From assembly GCA_963576735.1 (NCBI GenBank), contig OY755178.1:8122001-8186000 (forward strand): a DNA stretch of 64,000 nt, in the 5' to 3' direction. The first letter of the stretch is position 1. Each line of letters starts with the position of its first letter. The stretch comes from Bedellia somnulentella (taxonomy: Eukaryota; Arthropoda; Insecta; Lepidoptera; Bedelliidae). This document shows, piece after piece, positions 1 through 12,100 of the stretch. Below the pieces are notes generated by a model that was given only the letters and a program-made list of their open reading frames with translations, made no database searches and was not told the DNA's origin. The translations under genes and the position numbers were made by a program.

Positions 1-860
1 AGTTTTGTTTAGAACCATAATAGTTTACACTTTTGACTCTCCTAAAAAGTGTTGTCATTCAGCTATTACCTTTTTAGGATACACTGATATACTAAATGAG
101 CCATGCCATGCGTAATCCGCCTCTCCAAAACTGAATTCCTGTTCCTGATTTCTCCTATAGTGTACCAAGAGGATTCTAGGCCAGGCAAACTCAAAGTAGA
201 CTCAGGCAATCGCCCAAAAAAATATCCCCACATTACTTATGTTCGGTCCTCCGCGTCCTTCATTCGCTGATTATTTCATAATCACAACGTCAAGCCTAAC
301 TGCAACGGCACGGGTAGGTAGGTAACACGTAGGTAAGTTCAAATTTTAACTGCTTTTACCTCAGTCTTTGTTTCTAGTTGGTCTGAGGCTTTTACCTATA
401 GAAAGTTACAAAGAAGTTTATTTTCTATATCAATCCTCTCTTCTTTCTTCTCTTTGATAATAACGGCACAGATTGGTACTGGTCCTTTTACAATCTGCTT
501 TTCAAATTTATATTTACAGTTGCAACCAATACCGTGTATAATAAATATTATATTTAACATTCGGAAATAATAATACCCTATATCTTTTATCTAAAAACAA
601 AATGGAAAAAGCGGTCTATTTATGAAATATCGACAGATCTAGACCGTTCGTTTTGGAATGTTTCCTAATAAGTGATATGGTAAGAAATAGGTTCTTCATG
701 GGTATTTTAAGTACCACACATTTTAAGAGATATCATTGGCACTAGGTTTCGTCATCATCGTCATTTTAACTATTCATGGATGTGATAACCGTGTTTGACC
801 CTTTTCACTATTATTTTAATTTCACAAAACATTTATCTCATACTTGGTAAACATTCTTTG
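1..860. other. Unassigned AT-rich sequence
   Basis: No coding exon, RNA gene or repeat with recognisable ends was found here. It lies at the 3' side of the minus-strand LINE fragment that starts near 862. Confidence 0.4.
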
Positions 861-861
861 G

Positions 862-2355
862 AATACGTACTTACTTACTTACTTATACTCACGCCCATTG
901 TTCCCATTGGGGTAGGCAGAGACTATCGATCGCCACTTTGTACGATCCTGACAAACCTCTCTAGCTTCGTTTACATCCATCAATCTTTTCATACATGCTC
1001 TTTTATTCTTCATACTTCGGACGCCAGCCTTTTTGAGCACACTCTCAATTTGGTCCAAGTGTGTTCTCCGTGGTCGTCCTCTACTCACATTACCTTCCAC
1101 GTTGGCTCTATAGATCTCTTTCACCAATTTACTGTCATTCATCCTCTCTATGTGCCCAAACCACCTTAACATTCCTTTCTCTATCTTGCACACTACGTCA
1201 TCTTTCACACCTAAACGTACACGAATTACACTATTTCTCACTCTGTCGCACAACCTTACATTACATATACTTCTGAGGGATCTCATTTCCACTGCATTCA
1301 CTCTACTTTCATGCCTCTTTTGCCATGCCCAACATTCACTACCATACATCAGCGTAGGAACCAGTACAGCATTGTGAACTGCCATTCGCGCCTTTTCAGA
1401 CAGGAACTGGCTCGACATTAGACTGTTTATGGCTCCATTTACCGCATTTCCCTTTTTTACTCTCCTTTCAATATCTTCCTCGCATTTTCCGTCCCTTGTA
1501 AACAAACTTCCCAGATATACAAACTCTTTCACTTGTTCCACTTTCTTGCCACCTATTGTAATCTCACATTCTGTCATACTTTCCACTCTCTGGAAAACCA
1601 TTGTCTTGGTTTTGTCCACATTCACTCGCATGCCCTTTCTTTCAAAAGACTTACACGCAATATTCACCATCTCTTGCAACTCATTTACCGTTGATGCAAG
1701 TAATACTTGATCGTCAGCGTATAAGAGGCATTTAATGATGAATCCTTCCATTCTCAGACCATAATCACTTTCGCGTAGTTCTTTCAAACAGTCATCCATG
1801 AACAGATTGAAAAGCCACGGAGAAGCTACACAACCCTGACGTACACCCCTAGAGATTTCAAACCAGTCCGTGTTTTCTCCGTTTATTCTTACACATGCAC
1901 TGGAACCCTCATAGAGTGACTCCAATGCACGTATAAGTTGGCTCCCCAAACCGAACTTAGACAACACCTCCCACAAATTCTTTCTTACTTAATTTTTCTG
2001 TGATGCACCTTAAGGAGAAGATTTGATCCATACATCCCATTCCCTTTCTAAACCCTGCTTGCACATCCCAGATTTTCTCATCAGTTTCTTTCATCACTCT
2101 TTCAATCAATACCTTAGCATACAATTTACCGACAACACTAAGTAGGCTAATACCACGGTAGTTTTTTGCTACCTGGCGTGACCCTTTCCCTTTATATAGG
2201 GGCACTATCACCGCTCTGCACCAATCATTTGGTACTTTGCCAAGTGCCCAACACTTTCGAAAAAGGAAGAACAGCCAAGAAGCCACTAACCCTTTACCAG
2301 CCCTTAGCATTTCGATATTAACTCTATCATACCCTGCCGCTTTCCCTAATTTCAT
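862..2355 (-). mobile_element. RTE-type LINE, reverse transcriptase part, defective copy
   Basis: Minus-strand copy of the window's main non-LTR retrotransposon. Its 3' end is at low coordinates with an (ACTT/ACAT)n simple-repeat tail, as is usual for RTE-like LINEs. Two reading frames remain: 2355-1957 holds the RT fingers (AVIVPLYKGKG, NYRGISLLSVVGKLYAKVL), and 1976-879 holds GVRQGCVASPWLFNLF, the catalytic YADDQVLLA box and the C-terminal LRWFGHIERM region. Compared with the copy at 34.8-36.6 kb, the stretch between ITEKL and the WEVLSKFG segment has been deleted. That stretch carries palm motif A (FIDLEKAYDRV), so this copy cannot be active. It is also 5'-truncated and lacks the endonuclease domain. 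Confidence 0.85.
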
Positions 2356-2639
2356 ACAAACGTATTTATCGTATAATTAATAATATTATGGCCTTGCATC
2401 TGAATTCACTTCATCTGTTATATTTTTGAGTGAAATTGATTTTTGCACGCCGACAGTAAAGTGATTCTTGTAGAGTCGGATTTGCCCTAAAGCAAGAGAG
2501 GTATGAAATGTATATTAAAGTGGAACAATTGAATGGAAGGAATTAAGAGTTAAGACGAGTGTGTGTTGTGTCTTGTGTTAAGACGAATATTTTACTTAAT
2601 GAAATTTTAGGGCATTGTTAACATTACCGCCGACAGCGT

Positions 2640-2790
2640 AAGACACGAGACACTAAGTGATTTTTTGGTAATCGATTGGAGACCCATCACCAACAACATT
2701 TATTTTACAATCTTTTCCCTATGGCTAAGTAATTTCTTATACTGAAGCTCTGGCTACTCCTTCTAGAGATAGATAGCCGTGTGAATGTAA
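2640..2790 (+). repeat. Degenerate 5'-truncated SINE-A
   Basis: The second half of SINE-A is recognisable: GGAGACCCATCACCAACAAC, then an imperfect CTCTGGCTACTCCTTCTAG box and GATAGCCGTGTG. The head is missing. It lies just upstream of the APEH start region. Confidence 0.6.
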
Positions 2791-3145
2791 AAAATAACTT
2801 TAATTAAAACCTAATTCTACTGCCATCGCACTCTTCTCTCACTCACGATTCAAAAACGATGCGAATCTAAACCACAAATGCTGGTTGGTCACCGCTTTTG
2901 GAATGAAAGTATTGAGGATATGTCACAACCTTACAATCTTCGTCCTTCCCGTAAGATAATTACTTGTGTGTATGCTATTAATTTCTGTTGTTTTTGGATA
3001 AAATTCGTAGATATCAAAAGCCTGTACCGAAGTCTTGGTAAATTTCCTTAGGATTTTTCAAAGATAGACTAGTGCTTATTATTTTTCGTTCATTTCAGTG
3101 ATTTTTTTAAATTACCGGACGCTCCAAAATCAACGATCAGGATCA

Positions 3146-6100
3146 ATGTCGAAAACACAGGTGAGTTCTCTCAAGATTTTTGGGTTTTTATTAATTCACT
3201 GGGAAGAGTCTGCGTATAGCACTAAACCATTCATTTTATTTTATTTCTGGGTGATTCTTTATTTTACACAACACACACCTAAACTTTCCAAAGGACTATA
3301 CCTTTTTTGTTATTTAAAGCTATTATTATATTTATGAATGTATCGTATTCACACGGTCGATTTGCCATTCGCTGCTCCGAGTAGCTGTTTTTACCCTGCA
3401 AATATTAGCTATGGCACAGATAATATAATGCCATGGTAATGGCCTATGGTTAGGCTGTGCTGAACATGAGTTATTAGTAGTCATCTATATCTTTAACACT
3501 AATGATCATACCTATGAAATGAATGAATTTGCAACATACATACATACAACATATACTCACGGCCATAAATCCCGAAAAGGGGTGGCCAGAGCTTTAGAGC
3601 TATAAACTCCTCAGCCACATTTGGAAGTTGATAAGGAACAAGATGGTAGAAGTAATGAATTTGTTGTTGTTTGTTGGTGATGGGTCTCCAACCACATCAC
3701 CCAAAAACCACTTAAAAAAGCCCCATGCCCTTAATCGCCTCTTACAACACCCCTGAGTAGAAAGGTTGTGACATTCTAAGCCGGCACTACACGGCATGTT
3801 TATTATTTCAATTTGCTAGTAGAAAATACGAGTTTTTTTCAGATAGAGGCTATAGTAAAGGCATATCGACATCTAGCAAAGATCCCGGGCGTAGCTGGTG
3901 CTAGAGTTTGCAACAATGGTAAGAAGATCAACTCGCAATGGATGGTCCGCAACCTGGACCGGGGGAAGTTCACCATGTTCTGGTACAGCTACGACATCGA
4001 TGCATGCTTGAATGTGGTTTCCACTTCCGACTTTGGGGTGGATTGCTCAAATATGTAAGATATCAAACATTATCATCATCTGAAGCTTTGTCAAATAAAA
4101 CAGCGTTGTACAGGGATATCCTCTACGAGAGTTACGAGAGTTTAGAAGGTGTTAAAAAAAACATTCAGTGAGGTGTGAAACCGTTAACAAAAAATTTACT
4201 CGAACTTAAGAAACTCGAACAATACAGTAAAAATTATCCTGTAAATAATAATTATTGCAAACTTTTGCGTCTGTAAGATGGTAATCAACGGTGAACATTA
4301 AAAAGTAAATTATTTTTATACGTTAAATTGATAATTATTAATATTAAGTTTTCGCTGATAATACCTAATAAACCGAATAATATGACATCAATGACTTCCA
4401 GTCTTTAAATTATTTGTATGCTCGCAACTTCCAACTTCCATCATCTTTCACACCGTACCCTTCACGGATTACGCTAATTTTCACACACTTTTCTGAGAGA
4501 CCTCATTTCAGTTAAAATGCAGTAGTATTTATTCTACTTTCATGCTTCTTCTACCACATCCAACATTCCCTGCCATACATAAGCGTAGGAACAAGAACAG
4601 CATTCGGCACAGCCATTCGGCCCGTTTCAGACATCGATTGACTAGGCATTAGACTATTCATCGCAACTTCTAACTCTAATGAATAACTGAATTTTACAGA
4701 ATGCTATCAAAATTGTCACCCACAGAAACATACAGAGCACTGGTGATGTGTGAAAACGATGCCAAGAACTGTTGTCGCCAATTATTGCAGGTGTGGAAAC
4801 ATAACATCGTGGTTCACAGTATAAACCTTACAGCTCTTGGACAGCACGGCAATATTTATAATGACTGTAAGTTGGTTTTAAATTCTAGCAATTGTAGGTG
4901 CTTTTTAAAACAACATACATACATATAATCACGGCTATAAATCCAGGTAGCCAGAGCTTCAGAGCTGGAAACCCCTCAGCCACAATTGGAAGTTGAATAC
5001 TAAAATAACTATGTAATGTAATAGTCCGCCCTAGCTTTGCACTGGTAGTATTATAAGAGCACTGCTGTTGCTATTATAAAATCACCCTTTGATATTTAGG
5101 GCGATGTTATACCATTATTATCCAAATATTTGCAAAATTGATTAAACTCTTTCGGAGCCTATTTAGTACACAAAAACAAACACACGAATAAATATTTTCT
5201 CTTTATTTATATTTCTTATCATACACACAACAGCACTCTTTTTACGTGTTCGAAACACAGTGTCATATATATCATTCTAAGCTATGCTATTGTTCAATGT
5301 TCATCCTAAAAAAGTTAAGTATGTAAAGAAATTTGAAAACCTTTTGAGAAGTGAAGTGCGAATTAGATTTTTTTTCATATATTTTTGGGTAAATTATTTT
5401 ATTACTTTCTTTAATTTAAAATAATTGAAAACAGTAGTGAATCAAAAATATCTTCTATGTACTCAAGTTCTTTGAGGTTCAAATGATTTTTGAACGCTGT
5501 AATATATTAGTAAATAAAGGAAAGAAAAATCTCGACATAGGCGGGATTCGAACCCGCCTGTGTCGAGATTTGGCTGTAATATATTGTTTTAAAGGAAAAC
5601 ATTTTCAGGTAAATTTGGAAATATTGACTGGAGTTCTGATGAGAAAGCAATAGTGTATGTGGCCGAAAGAAATCTACCTAAATCACAGCCATTCTATGCT
5701 CGCAAACCACCAGGCAAACCTCCCGAAAATCCACCACCCATGGTAATGACATTGATAAAGTGTATACTCATTTATATTTTTGGTATAATTACTTAATGTT
5801 TAATCCGTAAGTTTCCGAAAGTCGAGTTACAATTTCTTCTGGACATCACGTGATATTTTGCCACGTGTGTTCAGATCAGAATATCTGTTTTTGCCCCTGA
5901 TATAGTGTGAACGTGTTAGGTATAACTAAGTAAACGGAGTGGATTTCCTTACAATATTTGGCCCCATCGTTGACAATCTTGGTAAATGTATGCAATTTAA
6001 GACTATGACTAAAGAAAAGACAGAGGGGTGTAGGACAGGGGCAGGAATCGAACCTATACAGCAAGCGACGCGTCACTAAAATACGTGTAACGAATACAAC

Positions 6101-9100
6101 AAAAGTACGTGTAACGAATACAACAAAAGTACGTGTAACGAATACAACAAAAGTACGTGTAACGAATACAACAAAAGTACGTAAAAGGGTCTTAATTGGA
6201 TGAAACAAGAATACCATACATTTTTCAGATGCTGTGTGCATTTTTTTCTTATTGTATGGCAAAACTACATTTTAGCGTCCACTTTATAAAAGCGAATATT
6301 TTCAGGGAGATCAAAACATATACAAACACGACTGGGGTGAACAGTTTGTAGGCAAATACCTCTCGTCAATAGTAGTGTGTAAGCTGGAAGAGGAGATGCT
6401 GTGCGTTCTTCCCGGACTCCCGTACACGTGGTGTCCTGGACAGGTAAGATGGGTCATTTCAATATACGAATCATAGAATACATACGAATAGAATAGAATA
6501 GAGAAAACTATTTTCGCAAGACTCCCAAACTTCAACGTTTACGCCGCAAATCGACGAAGTGGTGGTAGAAGTACTTCTGAACATCACGTGGCAAAAATGT
6601 CAAGGTCCCAACCCACGTTTTGCTTGGACTAGGCTGTTTACTCTCTTGGGAGAGCCTTGCTTTCTTTAATAGTATTATTCGCGATCGTACCATCATAAAT
6701 AGTATAAAGAAAATATTTAACTTTTAAACTAGTCTCTAAATTTTCAATGTTAGTTATTCAAAAACAATTTGTTACACACATTGCCTATATAATATAAAAC
6801 TCTATCATAAGACTAACAAATGGATGCAACATATGGAAAATCATCACTTTTATAATTATTTTTAAACAACATTTTGGGAAGATTATTGAGTTCAACAGAT
6901 ATAAGATAATGGCCTTAACACACGACCTTGCGAAACGCATATTCTCACAATGTCTTTAAATTGTTGAAGACTGACCAAAAAGTATCTTAAACTGTTATTT
7001 CATCATCAGCCAGTCTCCATTGGATGGGGCATAGGCCCTAAATCTTCACAACCATCGTCCTGAGCTGTCCTCATCAATTGGTTTTCCTGGAACTTCTGAA
7101 AATTGTCAGTCCAACATGTGACAAGTCAACCCACACAGCCTCATCCAGAAAGTAGCTCCAACGGTCGCCTCCTCTATTCTGCGTGTAGATAGCCCAGAAA
7201 CCCATGTTTAGTGACCTCCTCCGTGCAATTTTAATTCTACTATGCATCTCCTTGATGCTGATTCAATTACATAGTAAAACTTGAATTCGATGAAATAATC
7301 ATATATACATATGCATACATATACTCACGGCCATAAATCCCAAAAAGGGATAGCCAGAGCTTCAGAGCTGGAATCTCCTCAGCCACATTTGGAAGTTGTA
7401 AGGGACACGATGCGATGGTAGAAATAAAGTATCTTTGGTGATGGGTCTCCAACCGCATCGCCCAAAAACCAAAAAAGCCCCATGACCTTAGTCGCATCTA
7501 ACGATACCCGTGAGTAAAAAGGGGTAGTGAAATTCTAAGCCGGCACTACACGGCACAAGAAATAATCTGTATTTATAATGTTGTTCTAGGTGATCTTCAC
7601 GCAAGATTGTAAAGGTGTTCTAGGTGCAGCGTGGGAGACGGATCCTGATAGACAAGCCATCATATTTTGTTCGAATAGACCATCCTTCGTCTTTCATCTT
7701 ACGCTTGACGGCTATATGAGTATGAATCACTTGTTTTTCTTTTCTTATAATTAAAACAACTATTGATTTTCGGATATTTTAATCGCGTGTTATTACATTG
7801 TTTTTAAAGCCCGACGTTTCGAAAACTTTTCAGTTATCATGGTTACGGGAAGACTGAGGTGTTATTTGTCATTATACAGTACTATAAAATTATTAATACT
7901 AACTACCTTCACAAAATTTCTTTTCTTGTTCTTAATTTTTAGAATTTCTTTCTTATTTTATTATCTAGTAAATTGTAGCTTAAAAAAACTTATATTTTTA
8001 CACTATTTAATGGAGTACTACTTAGTTATAAAAATAATTTCATTACGTACTTATATATAGCATTTGGACAAAAGGTAAGTGGAGGTTTCTAAATTGATTT
8101 TAACAAACTCAATAGCTAAGAACTCTTTAACTGTAATGTGAGTAACTTGTAAGTACATAGGCAGATAGAGGACTCGTGAGGAAGTATTTGTTCTTGTGAG
8201 GAAGACTACGTATTATTTATAAGATTGTGAGTAATTAATATTCATATTCCTTTACAAACTTCCTTTGCTATTAATGATCCATTGATACCTTTATTCCAGA
8301 AGTTAAATATGTTTCCTTTCTAGGAAAGATTTCGAAAGATGGAATGGCTGTGAATTGCCCCCGTTTGAGTCCGCAAGGAGATCGGCTGATTTGGATGCAG
8401 CGCCCGACCTGGGGCCCTCATCATGCGTGTCTCGAGATTGTTATGTCTTCGGTTTATGAAAGTGTAAGATTTTCGAAGTTTTTTTTTGTGATTTCTTATT
8501 GTTTAATTTTTTTTATATAACCTTATGTAAGTATCTTTTAAAGTCTTTAAACACACAGATAACAGTTATTATTGCCTACGTTTTTTTACATAAATGGCGC
8601 CAATATTTTAACGCAAATAAATGTACGATTAGCCCTTATTTTGTTTATTCTATTAACTAGTTTTATTCTTACACATTACGCAACGGTACCAATATACTCG
8701 ACATGCGAACGGAACCTACCTGAAAGATTTGAAAAAATATATACAAAGGATCTTATTTCTATCTACTAATAGTAATACTCATCTTTCCTTACAGGACATA
8801 AGAACAGTAGTAACTATGATTGAAACCGAAATAATGACCCTGAACTGCCGAAGCTTCCACGGCGTGTATTGCAAGAAGTTGCCGCCGAGGTGCTTCAGTA
8901 TGGACGGCCGGCGGATCATCTTCTCTACGCCTCAAAGAACAGAAGTTCGAGCTTATGTAGCTTATTCAGGTAGCTATTATGCAGAGAGGCTTGGGTTCAA
9001 ATCCCGAATCGGGGATACACCATCAAGTGTGTTATCTGAAATCTTATGTCTAATGAATTTATTATGGTCATTAAAAGTGAGGCAGGTAATCATGGAGAAA

Positions 9101-12100
9101 CCACCATGGCTAAGATATGTTTAGTCTTGCGACAGTGTGTTAGTGCAAAACGGAGATAGGCCTGCCACCTGCCATGTAACTGGACTGGGAGTAACTTACC
9201 TAAACATACACATTACGGTTATAAGACCCTAGAAGGGGTAGCCAGAGCTAAGGAATCAAAACTTGGAGTAACTGGTTGGATCTTATCGTGTTGTAACGAA
9301 TGTCAGTTACTCCTGTGGATTCCACACGTGAGTACCCATGTCCTCAGTACCCTTGCACGTGCGTCACAAACAGTGGCAGTGATTTGAAGAAAACTTAAAT
9401 ACCTATTTAAAGTTGACACTACTTACTCAATGCTGGGGCGGTCAGATTGTCAAAAAAAATTTTTTTTTTCTCAGATGAAACAAACCGGATAGTAGAATTA
9501 ATAGCACCGGTACAACCTGGCTCCATTGACGTTCTAGACGTACACTTAGATATAGTGATAGCTAAGTCATCCAGTGTGACCACTCCGGGTCAGGTAATTA
9601 TAATACTGGTACTACCAAAAATTTCATCAACATTAATACTAACAAAAAGTAAGAAGACTGGGAATTGACCAGAGCTGTGCAAGGAAAAGCTGTTTATAGT
9701 ACCAATAGAATCGCTTGATTTTGTCTCGAGAAAACCGTCGCTGAAAATTCAATTTAGTTAAGATCTTACCTGTGTAACGAGAATACAAATAAATGAATGA
9801 AATAATTCTACTGGACATTTCAACAACACGTAAACCTCGCCTAGCTCTGCGGAACTCGCACGGCCTTTAGTTAAATTAAAAATTGAAGCAATAATCAGAA
9901 TAATCTCATAAAATTATCTCTTCCATTCCATCAATTAGATATATGCAGCACATTTGCCCCCTGAAGGGTGCGAGCATCAAATAGTGTGGCGCCAAATAAG
10001 CTTTCCCACCGAAACACCACCCGACGAGGTGGCTTGCGGGAAAGTGGATTATTTGTTTTTAGCTAATGTGGAGCATCCGGATCCTGTCCGTGAGTAACAA
10101 ACCTGGTTATTACTATCACACTCTTATCCTTTAGGAAATTGGTTTATGTTATATCACCAGTTTTAAGAAAAAATATCGTATTTTTAACAAAGGGAAATTC
10201 TTTGCTTTGACTTTAGAGTTACAGTACGAAATCGAATTCTAAATGGATGGTGCTTTAATAGAACCAATGCCACTTATCCAGCATTTCGATTGGGTCTAAA
10301 AGGTATTTTGTGGAGGACATAGAAGTCGTTTTGAAGTTCTTTGGCTTTGTCAAGAAGTGAACATCATCTCGCATGTTTTGAAAGTACTGGCAATGGAGTC
10401 TTACAATGACCACTTCTAGCAAACGGTGACGCAAAAGGCAACTAAACAACCTGTCTTTAAAATCACCATCTTTTTCTCTTATTCAAATAACAACTGATGA
10501 GTTTGCAATTCCCAGTCCGTGTAGTGCTGGCTTAGAATGTCACTACCCTTTTCTACCCACGGGTGTCGTAAGAGGCGACTTAGGGTTAAGGCTTTTTTTA
10601 AGTGGTTTTTGGTAGTGATACGGTTGGATCCCCTATCAGCTTCCAAATGTGGCTGAGGAGTTTCTAGCTCTGAAGCTCTGGCTACCCCTTTTTGGGATTT
10701 ATGGCCGTGAGTGTATGATATGTATGTATGTAATTCCAAGTCAATAATTCACTAAAATGATATGAACCATGTAAGGAGTATAGGTTTTACATTGGAACGA
10801 GGTATTTTTGTCAACGAAAGCTTATCGTTAACAGAAAGATATATAACATTATATATTGTTTCAGAAACGTTTTCAGCAATATATTTTCAGCCCAAGATAG
10901 ACAACCCAGTAAATAAACTGCCCATGGTAGTGTGGCCCCATGGCGGACCTCATATAAACTTTATGAACGAGTACACCTTGTATTCGGCACTCTTTGCGGC
11001 TTGTGGTGTGTACCAATTAGTTATTTCTTATAATTAGAATGTTTTCTGATCATGTAAACCTCATGTGGGGATTATTTCTAATAAATAAAGGAAAGAAAAA
11101 TTTCGACATCAGCGGGGATCGAACCCGTGGATGATTCTGATTATTTATCCTTTATTTATTAGTTATTTCTTACCATTGCCACAGATAATATAATACTATA
11201 CTAGTTATTGGCCTAGACCTCGATTTTAAAACATACCCTTTTTATATTTTAAATTGATAAAAGACATCAAACTAAATAACTTTGCCTATGAAATGCTTAC
11301 CTAAAATATTGTAATTTTCAAAATAATTAATACATAAAAAGTGTCGTACCTAGATCAAACTGAGAAAGTATGGTGAGGTTCTTAGCCTCAGCTGAAATAA
11401 AAAAAAACATCTTGTGATGCATTCCATAGGCAAAGTTGTTTAGTTGCATGTCCTTAATCGATTTAAAGTTTAAAACGGGTATGATTTAAAAGCGAGGTTT
11501 AGGCCTATTTGCTAACATGACTATCAGCTTTTGGTGTGTAGCTAAGAAAACCAACCCTAACAGACCTACAAATGTATATTTAAACATAATAAATATTTTG
11601 TTGTATGTATACATATATCATCAGAGAGAAAGTAATCTAAATATCTGTACCGATGTTTTTTTTTATATTAATAGTTAGTTGCCATTTGTTTTGTCTTTAT
11701 TTGTCCATATAAGAAAATATTGGTTGGCGATCGATAGTCTCTGCCTACGCCAATGGGAAAAATGGCACGAGTATATGTATATATGTATGTAAGGACCTTC
11801 TAAAGCAACGATAGAGTAATTTTAAATTTGCATTTAATCTAAATATACTAATTTTTATCTCAGGTTTCTCAGCTTTGCAAGTCAACTATCGGGGCTCAAC
11901 GGGTCATGGACAAGCAACCGTTGACTTCATCCAAGGCAAAGTTGGTGACAAAGACGTGTCAGATTGTAAACTAGCTACCGACGTTGCTATCAGCATGTTC
12001 AATATCGCTCCAAACAATATTTTCCTGTTTGGAGGATCCCATGGAGGGTTTCTTGTCACCCATCTCAGTGGGCAATATCCGGGGACTTACAAAGCAGTTG

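Noticed and set aside
5876..6262. Minus-strand ORF of 128 residues with repeated peptide
   Set aside because: It arises from the 24-bp minisatellite inside APEH intron 4 and has no other support.
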